The notes: generated from the sequence alone by a model not told the origin. Positions 31,732 through 41,473 are shown, numbered from the stretch's first letter. The stretch: 51,780 bases of DNA from Candidatus Fermentibacteraceae bacterium (GCA_016936235.1 JAFGPK010000070.1:1-51780); one strand, 5' to 3'. Program-made: numbers and translations.

Positions 31732-33120
31732 ATGAGATCCAGAATATTACTTATTTCCATATTCCTGCTGGCCCTGGGGGCCACTTTCCTCTTCAGGAAA
31801 CCCCATTCCGCGGCAAGCGGAGGAGCCTGGCACTTCCAGAGACAGCTTGAGGCGCTCTCCATGTTCACTGATTCGCTGAATGCGATCCTGGCGGACACTC
31901 TGGAGATAAGGACCGCCAGCGTGGGCGAGGGGGGGACCCTGGGAGCGCTGCTTTTCGAGACAGGCATAGAGGGGTCCCGTTATCTGAGCTGCTGCGACCT
32001 CTTCATTGACAGCCTGGGCTGGACTTCGGTCAGGGTCGGGGATACTCTCGAGGCCATCTACGCCAGGGACACCCTCTGCGAAGTGAGGGGAAGGCCGAGG
32101 AACCGTCGCGGCTATTTCAGTATAGTGTTCGGAGATTCCGCGCGGCCGGTGGACTGGCGCTGGGTGCCCGAGGAGAATTACAGGAGGCTCAGGGCGGTGA
32201 CCCTGGCAGTCACGAGTACGGTGTGGGAGAGCATTGACGACAGCGGAGTACCGCCCGATCTGACCCCAACGGGGCACATCGTCACGGCCAGGGACTCCAT
32301 CCGTGAGGTCGCGTACATAAAGAACTTCGAGGACCAGCTGGCCAATAGGCTCTTCGTGTACGACATAGACTTCTATTACGACGTACAGCCGGGGGACAGC
32401 GTCTGGGTGCTTCTCGAGGAAGTGCGTTACCCCGGTTCCATGGAGACTTCCTTCAGCAGGATCGTGGCTGCCAAATACGATTTCGCTCTTGGAGGAATGA
32501 CCGAAGCCATCCCGTTCTTCCATCGCCCCGACTCCCTGGCCCCGGGGGGCACGGTGGTGATACTGGACCATTACCACAGGGACGGGGCTTCTCTCCGGAC
32601 AATGTTCATCAAGATGCCGGTTCCCTTCGGAAGGGTCAGCTCCGTTTACTCCGACTCCAGAATGCATCCGGTCCTCGGTTATACGAGGGCTCACAGGGGA
32701 ATTGACTATGCAGCCCCCATGGGCACCGAGATCTATGCCGTGGGAGACGGGATAATCACTTTCCGAGGCTGGAGCGGTGGTTACGGCAACATAGTGAGGG
32801 TAAGGCACGCCAACGGGTACGAGACCGGATACGGACATATGAGCAGCTTCGCTTCGGGCCAGGAAGTCGGCTCATACGTGAGGCAGGGGGATGTCATTGG
32901 ATTCATAGGCACCACAGGTCTTTCGACTGGTCCGCATGTGCACTTCGAGATGAAGCTCAACGGTGAGTACGTCAACCCGGCTACGGAGATCCTTCCTCCT
33001 GCCAATCCCCTGGAAGATCAGCAGCTGGAGCTTTTCCGGCTGCAGCTGCCGGTGCTGGAGAGCACTTGGGGCAGGATGACCGGAGGAAGCCTGCCGGCAC
33101 CTCCTCCCGAAGACGAATAA
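31732..33120 (+). CDS. M23-family (LytM/MepM-like) peptidoglycan endopeptidase
   Basis: A 462-residue protein. An N-terminal membrane anchor or signal (ILLISIFLLALGATFLF) precedes about 290 residues that resemble the LysM/linker part of MepM-like proteins. The C-terminal LytM domain has the zinc site: HRGIDYAAPMGTEIYAVGDG (H...D) and GPHVHFEMKLNG (HxH), with YGNIVRVRHANGYETGYGHM between. It should cleave cross-links in peptidoglycan to permit growth or separation. Because the catalytic residues are all present, it is a likely active enzyme rather than an EnvC/NlpD-type activator. FtsEX, which controls such enzymes in other bacteria, is encoded about 8 kb downstream. Confidence 0.9.
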   Translation: MRSRILLISIFLLALGATFLFRKPHSAASGGAWHFQRQLEALSMFTDSLNAILADTLEIRTASVGEGGTLGALLFETGIEGSRYLSCCDLFIDSLGWTSVRVGDTLEAIYARDTLCEVRGRPRNRRGYFSIVFGDSARPVDWRWVPEENYRRLRAVTLAVTSTVWESIDDSGVPPDLTPTGHIVTARDSIREVAYIKNFEDQLANRLFVYDIDFYYDVQPGDSVWVLLEEVRYPGSMETSFSRIVAAKYDFALGGMTEAIPFFHRPDSLAPGGTVVILDHYHRDGASLRTMFIKMPVPFGRVSSVYSDSRMHPVLGYTRAHRGIDYAAPMGTEIYAVGDGIITFRGWSGGYGNIVRVRHANGYETGYGHMSSFASGQEVGSYVRQGDVIGFIGTTGLSTGPHVHFEMKLNGEYVNPATEILPPANPLEDQQLELFRLQLPVLESTWGRMTGGSLPAPPPEDE

Positions 33121-33125
33121 TCCTC

Positions 33126-36100
33126 ATGGCGGACCGTGCCGGGATCGAACCTCCCGGGGGCTGGGTTAAGAACGAGTTCTTCTGGGACAGTGTGTTCTCC
33201 GAAATGCTTACCTCGCTCACCGCGCGGCGTCTGACCACGATCGGTGGTCTGTGCGGCTCCTCCATCTCGTTCGCGGCGGCGGCTGTTCACAGGCTGGCGG
33301 GGCCCACGGTGCTTGTCGCCCCTTCCGTATCACAGGCCGAGAGCATCAGGGACGACCTCAGGAGCATCCTCGGGGATGTCCTGTACTTCCCCGCTTACGA
33401 GACCCTGCCCTTCGAAGGTGAACCTGCCCATCCAGGAGTGATCTCCGACCGCGTCGAGTGCATGGCCGAGCTTAAATCCGGCAGCAGCAGGGGCATAATA
33501 GTCCTGCCGGCTTCGGCCCTTGTGAAGAAAGTCCCTCCACCTGAGAATTTCAGCTGCTTCAGGCTGTACCGGGGCATGAGGCTCTCCATCGACACCCTCG
33601 AGGCCTGGCTGCTGGCTGCTGGATATCTGAGGGAGGACGGAGTGTGGGAGCAGGCGAGGTGGGCCAGGAGGGGCGGCATAGTCGATGTGGGCACCTACGG
33701 CATGGAGAACCCTGTAAGGCTGGAGTTCTTCGGTGACGAACTGGAATCGCTCCGCTCCTTCGACCAGAGATCACAGAGGAGCATAAGGAACCTCGTCGAA
33801 TGCCTCCTGCTGCCGGCCAGGGAGGTCATACTCACTCCCGAACACTGGAACAGGGCAATGGAAGTCGTACCCGAGGATCACCAGCTCAGCGAGAAGCTCT
33901 GGACCGCCAACGATTTCCCGGGTATCGAGCACTATCTTCCCATCTTCCTCGACAGGTGCGTCAGCATACTGGACTATGTGGGCGAGGACGGCACCGTCAT
34001 TCTTTCCGATCCCGAAGGGATAATCGGGAACATGGAAGAAGCCATGACCTTCTACAGGGAAAGCTACGACCCGGGGAAGGTACCCTTCGGGTTCAGCAGG
34101 ATCTTCTTCGGGATGGACGAGGTGAAGGGCTGTCTCGACAGTCGGGGCAGAGTGGTCCATTTCCTTCCGTTGCCCCGGGGAGAAGTCGATGTCCATTACA
34201 GGATCCTTCCCCAGATAAGCTTCACCGGACACAGGGGGGAGATGCTCAGGCAGTTCCGGGATTACCTGGGACAGGGCAGCAGGATATCCGTCCTGTGCGA
34301 CTCCAGGGCGGAGGAGGAGACTTTTCTGGAGCTGGTGCCCGAGGACCTTGATCTGGATACGGAGGTACTCTCCATCTCCCAGGGCTTCAGGATGCCCGAA
34401 CAGGGACTGGTGGTCATGGCGGAAAGGGGACTGCTCTCGGGGAGACGCAGACCCGAGAGGGTGAGAAGGTACAGGGGGGGAGAGGGCCTGGCTGATACGA
34501 CGGAGATATCGCCGGGTGACCTTGTGGTTCACAGGCGGTACGGAATAGGGATGTTCACCGGACTGGAGCAGATAGAGACCTCCGGGACGATCCTTGACTG
34601 CCTGGCAATTGAGTACAGGGACGGCGACAGGCTTCTTGTCCCGATGCACGAGATAGGTTCGGTCCAGAAGTTCATGGCTCCTGACAGGGTAAGCCCCAGA
34701 CTGGATAAGATCGGGGGGGATTCCTGGGACAGGCGAGTCTCGGCGGCGCGAAAGAAGGCCACGGAGATAGCAGGCAGGCTGGCTTCCCTTTACGCGCAGA
34801 GAAGGGCCATGAGCCGGGAACCTCTGGAACCCCCCGGACACCACGTGGCCGCCCTTGCCGAGAGCTTTCCCTACGAGGAGACCCAGGATCAGAAGAAGAC
34901 CATAGAGAAGGTGATGCAGGACTTCAGAAGCGATTCCCCCATGGACAGGCTGGTTTGCGGCGACGTAGGCTACGGCAAGACGGAAGTTGCTATACGGGCT
35001 GCATTCAGGGCGGTGGATGCAGGACTGCAGGCTGCAGTGCTGGTTCCCACCACGGTACTCGCAGAACAGCATTACTTCACTTTCAGGGACAGGCTGGCGG
35101 AATTCCCGGCCAGGATAGACATGCTCAGCAGGTTCAGAACGCCGGCTGAACAGAAAAAGACCATAGGTGACCTGGCCCTTGGCGAGGTTGACGTGATAAT
35201 CGGTACCCACAGGCTTCTCCAGAAGGATGTCCGCTTCCACAGACTGGGTCTTCTCGTGATAGACGAGGAACATCGTTTCGGCGTCCGCCAGAAGGAGTAC
35301 CTCCGGGAACTGCGTACCGGTGTGGACACACTGGCCATGACCGCGACCCCTATTCCAAGGACCCTTCACATGGCTCTTTCAGGTTTCCGGGACATCTCCA
35401 TCATCTCCACGCCCCCCAGGGACAGGTACCCCATTCACACCGAGCTGACGCCGTTCAATCCGGGCATCATCGCCAGAGCCGTGAAGAGGGAGCTGGAGAG
35501 GGATGGTCAGGTCTTTTTCGTCCATAACAGGATACAGTCCATAGAAGGGGTGAGGGAGAAGCTCCAGTCGCTGCTGCCCAGGGTCAGTATAGTGGTGGCC
35601 CACGGCAGGATGAACCCCAGGCAGCTTGAGAACGTCATGCATGATTTCATGGAGCACAGGTACGACGTTCTCCTCAGCACTTCGATAATCGAGTCCGGTC
35701 TCGATCTCCCAAGGGTGAACACCATGGTGATAGACAACGCCCACATGTTCGGTCTTGCCGACCTCTACCAGCTGAGGGGAAGAGTGGGTAGAAGCCATCA
35801 TCAGGCCTACTGCTACCTGATAGTGCCGGAAGGGAAAAGGCTGAAGCCCGAGGCCGGGAACCGCCTTGACGCAATCAGGAGGTTCACCGAACTGGGTTCA
35901 GGCTGGAACATAGCCATGCGCGATCTCGAGATAAGGGGAGCCGGAGAACTGCTGGGAGCCTCGCAGCACGGTCAGATGGTCTCAATCGGCTATTCGCTCT
36001 TCGAAGAACTGATCAGGGAAGAGGCCGCTCAGCTCAAGGGAGTCGACAGGGGCGACATGTCCGATGTCCGGGTGGAGATACCGGGTGATTCTTACATACC

Positions 36101-36494
36101 TCCGTCCTATATCCCGGATGTATCCGAGAGGGTCCGCATATATCGCAGCTTCTGGAGAGCCGAGAGCGAGAGGGACATCGACGGGTGGACGGAGTATCTG
36201 AAGGACCGGTTCGGGGAGCCGGAGGATCCTGTGAGGAACACGGTCCTCCGGGCCAGGATGGGATACCTGGCACGGGAATCAGGTATGGAGGAGGTCGTTG
36301 TCAGCGGCTCGACGGGGAGGCTGGTCTTCAGACCCGGGGCGAGACTTTCCGATCCGCTTCCCGCCTCCGCCAAGGTCAGGGTGACCGCTGAGAAGACCGG
36401 TCGTGTAGTACTGGAAGTGGCCCTGAAGGGTCTGTCCGATCAGGAGAAGATCGCGAGGCTGCTGGATCTGATGAGGTTCCTGGCTCCGGTCTGA
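33126..36494 (+). CDS. mfd: Transcription-repair coupling factor Mfd
   Basis: An 1122-residue helicase-like protein. ATG 33126 is preferred; the open frame extends to 33066 within the previous gene. The N-terminal UvrB-like module has YFPAYETLPFEGEPAHP. The RNA-polymerase-interacting domain lies near residue 460 (GDLVVHRRYGIGMFTGLEQI). The motor carries Walker A GDVGYGKTEVAIRAAF (~612-627), VIDEEHRFGVRQ (DEEH) and TATPIPRTLHMALSG. After the helicase come QLRGRVGRSHHQAYCYL and the C-terminal TRCF domain. It releases stalled RNA polymerase and recruits UvrA to lesions. It ends about 108 bases before the four-gene chaperone series. Confidence 0.96.
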   Translation: MADRAGIEPPGGWVKNEFFWDSVFSEMLTSLTARRLTTIGGLCGSSISFAAAAVHRLAGPTVLVAPSVSQAESIRDDLRSILGDVLYFPAYETLPFEGEPAHPGVISDRVECMAELKSGSSRGIIVLPASALVKKVPPPENFSCFRLYRGMRLSIDTLEAWLLAAGYLREDGVWEQARWARRGGIVDVGTYGMENPVRLEFFGDELESLRSFDQRSQRSIRNLVECLLLPAREVILTPEHWNRAMEVVPEDHQLSEKLWTANDFPGIEHYLPIFLDRCVSILDYVGEDGTVILSDPEGIIGNMEEAMTFYRESYDPGKVPFGFSRIFFGMDEVKGCLDSRGRVVHFLPLPRGEVDVHYRILPQISFTGHRGEMLRQFRDYLGQGSRISVLCDSRAEEETFLELVPEDLDLDTEVLSISQGFRMPEQGLVVMAERGLLSGRRRPERVRRYRGGEGLADTTEISPGDLVVHRRYGIGMFTGLEQIETSGTILDCLAIEYRDGDRLLVPMHEIGSVQKFMAPDRVSPRLDKIGGDSWDRRVSAARKKATEIAGRLASLYAQRRAMSREPLEPPGHHVAALAESFPYEETQDQKKTIEKVMQDFRSDSPMDRLVCGDVGYGKTEVAIRAAFRAVDAGLQAAVLVPTTVLAEQHYFTFRDRLAEFPARIDMLSRFRTPAEQKKTIGDLALGEVDVIIGTHRLLQKDVRFHRLGLLVIDEEHRFGVRQKEYLRELRTGVDTLAMTATPIPRTLHMALSGFRDISIISTPPRDRYPIHTELTPFNPGIIARAVKRELERDGQVFFVHNRIQSIEGVREKLQSLLPRVSIVVAHGRMNPRQLENVMHDFMEHRYDVLLSTSIIESGLDLPRVNTMVIDNAHMFGLADLYQLRGRVGRSHHQAYCYLIVPEGKRLKPEAGNRLDAIRRFTELGSGWNIAMRDLEIRGAGELLGASQHGQMVSIGYSLFEELIREEAAQLKGVDRGDMSDVRVEIPGDSYIPPSYIPDVSERVRIYRSFWRAESERDIDGWTEYLKDRFGEPEDPVRNTVLRARMGYLARESGMEEVVVSGSTGRLVFRPGARLSDPLPASAKVRVTAEKTGRVVLEVALKGLSDQEKIARLLDLMRFLAPV

Positions 36495-36541
36495 TGAAGG
36501 CAAAGGTAGCTATCAAGGGGCTGCATCCCTTATATTTCTGG

Positions 36542-36563
36542 CCGGCCGGGGATTCCCGGTCGG
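36542..36563. other. GC-rich hairpin between mfd and the chaperone-like genes
   Basis: CCGGCCGGG and CCCGGTCGG form a nine-pair stem (one G-U) over a GATT loop. There is no U-run, so classic intrinsic termination is doubtful. A TATATT hexamer (36531-36536) lies just upstream and could be a -10 element, placing the hairpin in a 5' leader of the gene at 36603. Confidence 0.35.
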
Positions 36564-36602
36564 AGTCATCCCGTCCCGTCCGTCTATGAAAGGAAGAGTC
36601 AA

Positions 36603-38234
36603 TTGTCTTATTTCAAGTTCTCGTGGAGTTGCGTGATCGTTCCGTCGCTTCTGCTGTTTATCTCCTGCGGCGGCGAGGACCCCGGAATTCTCGCGAGGGG
36701 CAACGGAATACAGGTCACCGGGGATGATTTTCACCGGGAATTCGAGAGGCTGCTGCCGGACGATCAGGTGAGCGTACTGGAACCCGGCGGGAAGTTCGGC
36801 CTGGTGACCAGGCTGGCGTACCGGGAGATGCTCCTTGAAGAGGCCCGTGAGATGGAGCTGCCTGACATGGACAGGTGGATGGAGATATCCGAGGATGTAT
36901 GGATGGCTCAGAAGTGGCTGGAGATGGAACTGGAAAGAATATACGACGCCGGACTGGACACCGCAGGCATTGACGGCATGATGTCCATTCTGGTGTCTGT
37001 CAGCGCGGTGCTGATGAAGGACAGCGCTCAGGCCATGGACGTCCTGGAAGAATGGAGGTCCGGTTCTCCTTCCCGACCCGCGGCCGGTATGGCCCTGGCC
37101 CCATGGAACCATGAAGGCTCAAGCTATTTCGAATTCAAAGGCAGCTTCTTCCTCCTCCATTCAGGCAACCCCGGTTTTGCCTCGGCCCTGATGGAACACG
37201 CCGGAGTCGGACCCGCGGCTATCCCTTATTTTGGAGCCTGGGCAGTATTCACCATTGACACTGTCCGTACAGCGGTACCCGAGTACAGCGTTCCTGCGGC
37301 GGCCAGGTACTACATAAGCTCCAGGCTGTCAGCGAAGAGGGAAGTGACGGTGCTCTCCGGGGCGGTGGCGCAGCTGGCGGAGCATATTGCGCTTACAGAC
37401 GGAGAGTATTCCTTCATCGACCTCGAAGGGCTGGATCCCGACCTTGTTCTGGCGGTATTTCCCCGGGGCGGTTTGACCGCCGGGGATGTGATCGCCGATG
37501 CCCGTCTGGTGGATGATGATAACTTTTTCAACGGAGTCCCCGAGGATTTCCTTCCCTACCGGTTGCCGAGGCCCATGCTGGATCCCGAAGTGGACCTGTG
37601 GATCTACGTCGAGGGAATAGCGGAGATCATGAGGCAGGCGGATCTGGCCGCGGAGGATGGTGTTTCCTGGCCGGAGCCGGAGAGGGAACTGACCGTCACC
37701 GACCAGGTTCTCAAGTACCACGTCCTGGGCCGGGAGACGGAGGCTGACACGGCGGCGGCCATGGAGTTCTACCGCGAGAACTCACACCTTTACGATATTC
37801 CGGAACTGCGCTCCATAGAGGTGGCCTACGTTCCCTTCGACTGGATGCCCGAGGGCGAGGTCAGGACATTCGATGACCTTGAGAGGTACTACAGCCATAC
37901 CGGCGAGGATGGTGTGCTCATACCCACGGATCCCTGTCCCATGGAGCTCTACGGTGGTTTCGGCGAAGCCGTGTTCAGTGCGCCGGAGAGCGTTTTCACC
38001 GGCCCGGTGCAGTATCCCGGAGACGAGGTGTTCGTCTTCTTCCGCGTGGTTGATGTCATTCCCGCCGGCATGGACGATCCTATGGTGATAATGCCCTTGC
38101 TAATGGAGGACTGCAGGCAGGCAATGGTCAGCAGACGCCTCGAGGACTATCTTCTGGAACTCTGGGATAGCTACAGTATAGAGATTGACAGCGGGCTGGT
38201 AAGAGAACTGGACCCATGGGAGTCCGGCTACTGA
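36603..38234 (+). CDS. Lipoprotein of SurA/PrsA-like build, no clear PPIase domain
   Basis: A 543-residue lipoprotein. TTG 36603 follows GGAAGAG and gives a signal ending in FISCGG. The first ~110 residues (ILARGNGIQVTGDDFHREFE, then RLAYREMLLEEAREMELP) resemble the helical SurA_N/PrsA chaperone segment, with 'V.....F' and 'll...A' features. A second helical block lies near residue 370 (DQVLKYHVLGRETEADTAAA). I do not see the conserved parvulin residues that the downstream genes have. It is probably a periplasmic folding factor or a diverged relative anchored by lipid. It is followed by three more PpiC/SurA-type genes, all in one direction. Confidence 0.75.
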   Translation: MSYFKFSWSCVIVPSLLLFISCGGEDPGILARGNGIQVTGDDFHREFERLLPDDQVSVLEPGGKFGLVTRLAYREMLLEEAREMELPDMDRWMEISEDVWMAQKWLEMELERIYDAGLDTAGIDGMMSILVSVSAVLMKDSAQAMDVLEEWRSGSPSRPAAGMALAPWNHEGSSYFEFKGSFFLLHSGNPGFASALMEHAGVGPAAIPYFGAWAVFTIDTVRTAVPEYSVPAAARYYISSRLSAKREVTVLSGAVAQLAEHIALTDGEYSFIDLEGLDPDLVLAVFPRGGLTAGDVIADARLVDDDNFFNGVPEDFLPYRLPRPMLDPEVDLWIYVEGIAEIMRQADLAAEDGVSWPEPERELTVTDQVLKYHVLGRETEADTAAAMEFYRENSHLYDIPELRSIEVAYVPFDWMPEGEVRTFDDLERYYSHTGEDGVLIPTDPCPMELYGGFGEAVFSAPESVFTGPVQYPGDEVFVFFRVVDVIPAGMDDPMVIMPLLMEDCRQAMVSRRLEDYLLELWDSYSIEIDSGLVRELDPWESGY

Positions 38235-38277
38235 AGGCCCGCCTGCCGATAACGAGAACGGAATATTGGAGGATGAT

Positions 38278-39093
38278 ATGAGAATGGTCCTTTTAGCATC
38301 AGCGATGCTTGTCCTGCCTGGAACGGTATTCGCCCAGGTCCTTGCCACAGTCGACGATGCCCAGCTGACCTGGGATGATGTCCTTTACATGATAGGCGGT
38401 GAACAGAACGTACCGTACCTCGGGATAACTTCAGAGGCAAGCGCCGTTGAGGTCCTCCAGTCATGGGTGAGGGAGGAGATACTGGTTCGGGCCGCGAAAA
38501 GCTCCGGGCTGGAAACTGACCCGGAGGTACAGCATCTGCTGGAACAGGCTGAAAGGCAGATCCTCCTCGAGGCGTACATGTCGGAACTGGTCGCGGGACT
38601 CCAGCCTTCGCAGCTGGAGATAGAGAACTACGTCGACGAATGGCTCAGCACCTACCGGAAAAGCGCCCATGTAAGGCACATAGTGGTTGATAACCTCAAC
38701 CTCGCCAATTCCATCCTTGCCAGGGTCAGGGCCGGCAGCGATTTCGCCTCCCTGGCCGAGGAATACTCCATGGGCCCCAGCTCAGCCAACGGAGGTGACC
38801 TTGGCTGGATCACCCGAGGACAGTCTGGTTTTATGGCCTTCGATGAGGCCGCATTCAGGCTTGGTGAGGGAGAGGTCAGCGATGTCGTGGAGACCGGTGC
38901 AGGGTATCACATCATCAAGGTGGTGGAAACGGAGCCTCTTTCTCCCGAGCCCACTCTGGATGAGATCAAGCAGGTGGTGGCCATGGAACTGACCCAGGTC
39001 ATGCAGGAAGAAGCCATAATGGCCAAGGTGGAGGAGCTGGAGGTCAACCACGAGGTGAACCTCTACCCGGAAAGGCTCCTTGAACAGCTTTAG
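38278..39093 (+). CDS. Parvulin-type (PpiC) peptidyl-prolyl isomerase, exported
   Basis: A 271-residue secreted protein. ATG 38278 has GGAGG five bases upstream; the open frame begins at a TTG 12 bases earlier. The signal peptide ends VLPGTVFAQ. A SurA_N-like helical part (DVLYMIGGEQ onward) precedes a good rotamase domain at about residues 125-220: AHVRHIVVD, FASLAEEYSMGPSSANGGDL, GWITRGQ, AFRLGEGEVSDVVETGAGYH, then IIKVVE. It should assist folding of outer-membrane or secreted proteins. The last bases overlap the next gene by 14. Confidence 0.9.
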   Translation: MRMVLLASAMLVLPGTVFAQVLATVDDAQLTWDDVLYMIGGEQNVPYLGITSEASAVEVLQSWVREEILVRAAKSSGLETDPEVQHLLEQAERQILLEAYMSELVAGLQPSQLEIENYVDEWLSTYRKSAHVRHIVVDNLNLANSILARVRAGSDFASLAEEYSMGPSSANGGDLGWITRGQSGFMAFDEAAFRLGEGEVSDVVETGAGYHIIKVVETEPLSPEPTLDEIKQVVAMELTQVMQEEAIMAKVEELEVNHEVNLYPERLLEQL

Positions 39094-39991
39094 CGGTGAC
39101 AGACGCCTGATATGGGCCGTCTGGGCACTGGCTGCGGTGGTGGCCGCCTCCACCGCCGCGGTACTCCTGGGCGCCGGCAGAAGGCTGGACGCAGTTCCGG
39201 TGATGGAGATACCGGAGGTGGATGAAGGTCCCGCCGACGGCATGGTCGCCGCCAGTGTCGGGGGTACCGCAATCTATCACGAGGATCTTGCCATGGTCGG
39301 GATAGACGATCCGTCGGTGCTGGGGGAATGGGTCGAAGACCAGCTCCTTGCCGACCTGGCAGTGGAAGCCGGCCTCGAGAACCCCCGCCGGAGCCGTCTG
39401 CTCCAGGAAAGGGTCAGACAGCTCTACCTGAGGGACGAGCTGCTATCCAGGACATACTCGAGGGTACCTTTCCCTGACAGCCTGGATGTGATGACGTTCA
39501 TGCAGGCGGACAGTCCCGCCTACATGGTAGAGAGGCACTACTGGCAGATACTCGTGGCGGACGGTCAGCTGGCGGATTCGATCCATCAGAGGCTGTCACG
39601 GGGGGAGAATTTCCAGCTCACTGCGGAAAACCTGTCTCTGGGGCAGAAGGCCGGTATCGGGGGAGACCTGGGCTTCATGACCGCGGGTGAACTCATGGCA
39701 TACGGAATCCCCAGGGACATGGCTCTGATTGAAGGTCTCGGCCGGCCGGTGGAGAGCTCCTACGGCTGGCATATTCTGATGGTCGACGAGGTGAGATCCC
39801 TGGAGGATACCGCGCGGGTGATGTGGGCCGTGGCCGACGATATGCACAGGCAGATGCTGCGGACCGCCAGGGACAGCCTTCTTGAACTCGCATCGCTGGA
39901 GAGGGATATCTACATCGATCCATCGCTGATTGACGGCGGTGCTCCGGAGACGGAAGTCAGCGGAACTACCCAGGGAAGAGGGACGCAATGA
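39080..39991 (+). CDS. Membrane-anchored PpiC-like protein
   Basis: A 303-residue protein starting at TTG 39080 inside the previous gene, with GGAAAGG upstream. A single N-terminal helix (LIWAVWALAAVVAASTAAVL) anchors it in the inner membrane. Residues ~155-245 look like a diverged parvulin domain: MVERHYWQILVADGQ, SRGENFQLTAENLSLGQKAG, IGGDLGFMTAGEL and PVESSYGWHILMVDEV. Several residues normally conserved in active isomerases differ, so a chaperone role without catalysis is possible. It overlaps the next gene by four bases. Confidence 0.82.
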   Translation: MNSFSGDRRLIWAVWALAAVVAASTAAVLLGAGRRLDAVPVMEIPEVDEGPADGMVAASVGGTAIYHEDLAMVGIDDPSVLGEWVEDQLLADLAVEAGLENPRRSRLLQERVRQLYLRDELLSRTYSRVPFPDSLDVMTFMQADSPAYMVERHYWQILVADGQLADSIHQRLSRGENFQLTAENLSLGQKAGIGGDLGFMTAGELMAYGIPRDMALIEGLGRPVESSYGWHILMVDEVRSLEDTARVMWAVADDMHRQMLRTARDSLLELASLERDIYIDPSLIDGGAPETEVSGTTQGRGTQ

Positions 39992-41223
39992 GCCTTATGA
40001 TACTTGCCGCCCTTGTGGCGGGATTCGTCCCGCTGGAGAGAACGGTGGCCGTGGTGGAGGACAACCCCATTCTGCATTCACAGGTCATGGAGCTGCTGGC
40101 TGGAATGGGAATTGCACCCGAGGGTGATTTCGAAACGGTGTCCGGGACCCCCGGCTACCGGGAAGCTCTCCAGGAGCTGGTGGAGAACAGGCTGCTTGTC
40201 CAGGCCGGTATCGATGCCGGATACTACCCCGCTGACGAGGAGATACAGGCCCTGGTGACGGAGGAGTTGGAGAACAACCCCGATATGGCCTCCCTGGACC
40301 CGGTCTACCTTTCCCGCTATCTGGCGGAGAACCAGGCGGCGCAGGTATTCCTGGGAAGGAAGATTCAGGCGGCATTCTCCGAGATGCCCATGAGTCCCGA
40401 GACGTTCCTCGCCGCGAATGCGGACCTGGTGGAAGAGATCGTAATGCCCAGGGGAGTATCCTGGATCTACCTTCCCGTTCTCCCCTCCGGACCCGAATAC
40501 CAGTCGGCGGTGGAGGAGTTGCTCGCGCTGAGGGCCAGGATAATGGCCGGCGAATCCTTCGAGGAACTGGCCATGGAATACTCCGACGACGGTTCAGCAG
40601 CCGGAGGCGGATACCTGGGGACCTTCGGCCCCGGGGAGATGACCTTCGCCTTCGAGGATGCCGCCTTCGCCCTGGAACCGGGCGAGGTAAGCCAGCCTGT
40701 GTCGACTCCGTTCGGTGTCCATCTCATCAGACTTGACAGCCGTGAGGACGACGGCAGGATATCCGCCAGCCATATACTCAGAGTGGTCCCGGTCGACAGT
40801 ACGGACATTCAGGACACCGTCGTCGAAGCATGGGGGATCATGGGCGGGATCGAGACCGGAGAGCTCTCCTTCGAAGAAGCCGCATCCCTTTACAGCCTTG
40901 ACAGGACCTCCGCCTCAAGTGGAGGGGACATGGGAGTGGTTCCCCTGAGATTATGGCTGCCGGCGGTAGCCCTCGGCATCGAAGACCTGGCTCCGGGCCG
41001 CTGCTCCGATCCCATCATCCTCGCGGAAGCAGGAGCCGTGGTCATAGTGCAGCTGCACGAGAATACGGGCCGGGTGGACTGGAGCTCCTACACCCCCGCT
41101 GAGCTGAACGGCCTTGTCCAGCAGGTGATCTATCAGGATACCTACTATGAGATGGTGGATTCGCTCATGGATGAGATACCCGTGGTCTTTCTCCTGGAAG
41201 ATGATGGCGCAATTGAGGATTGA
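39988..41223 (+). CDS. surA: SurA-like periplasmic chaperone with two parvulin domains
   Basis: A 411-residue protein. It begins by ATGA overlap with a short hydrophobic leader (MSLMILAALVAGFVPL), then a SurA_N-like region (VAVVEDNPILHSQVMELLA; ALQELVENRLLVQAGIDAGY). The first parvulin domain (about residues 140-250) has RARIMAGESFEELAMEYSDD, GGGYLGTFGPGEM and VSTPFGVHLIRLD. The second (about 255-365) has RISASHILRVVP, FEEAASLYSLDRTSASSGGD and MGVVP. Domain order matches E. coli SurA, the main outer-membrane-protein chaperone. The symbol is used for the overall architecture; orthology should be confirmed by phylogeny. Confidence 0.85.
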   Translation: MSLMILAALVAGFVPLERTVAVVEDNPILHSQVMELLAGMGIAPEGDFETVSGTPGYREALQELVENRLLVQAGIDAGYYPADEEIQALVTEELENNPDMASLDPVYLSRYLAENQAAQVFLGRKIQAAFSEMPMSPETFLAANADLVEEIVMPRGVSWIYLPVLPSGPEYQSAVEELLALRARIMAGESFEELAMEYSDDGSAAGGGYLGTFGPGEMTFAFEDAAFALEPGEVSQPVSTPFGVHLIRLDSREDDGRISASHILRVVPVDSTDIQDTVVEAWGIMGGIETGELSFEEAASLYSLDRTSASSGGDMGVVPLRLWLPAVALGIEDLAPGRCSDPIILAEAGAVVIVQLHENTGRVDWSSYTPAELNGLVQQVIYQDTYYEMVDSLMDEIPVVFLLEDDGAIED

Positions 41224-41473
41224 CGTATTCCTGAAGCTTACGGGTATCTTCAGGACCCGCTCCTCCGCGGGCAAGGCGGCATCCGCAGGTTACGTATCCA
41301 TGGATGGAAGGAAACTGAAGTCGTCCCATTCGGTTGGCAGAGGTGACGTCCTTCACATAGTGAAGCCCGACGGGACAGCCTTTTCCATACGCGTGGAGGA
41401 GATCCCGGAAAACCGCCAGGTATCCCGCAGGGACCGTCAGGAGTATTTCACTATCCTTGGAGACCCGGACTGA
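41201..41473 (+). CDS. Small S4-domain RNA-binding protein
   Basis: A 90-residue protein. The S4 fold is RIDVFLKLTGIFRTRSSAGK, followed by AASAGYVSMDGRKLKSSHSV and GRGDVLHI. This is the arrangement of Hsp15/RlbA-type and other free-standing S4 proteins that bind structured RNA. ATG 41201 or 41204 is likely; GGAAG lies just before. The gene starts inside the 3' end of the SurA-like gene (23-base overlap) and its TGA is merged with the ftsE start. Proteins of this type bind stalled 50S-peptidyl-tRNA complexes or act on ribosomal RNA; the precise role here is open. Confidence 0.8.
   Translation: MMAQLRIDVFLKLTGIFRTRSSAGKAASAGYVSMDGRKLKSSHSVGRGDVLHIVKPDGTAFSIRVEEIPENRQVSRRDRQEYFTILGDPD

Noticed and set aside
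33771-35369. A 532-codon open frame on the minus strand inside mfd
   Set aside because: It lies wholly opposite the strongly conserved Mfd coding sequence, has no ribosome site or recognisable domain, and its low-complexity composition is that of an antisense shadow in GC-rich DNA.
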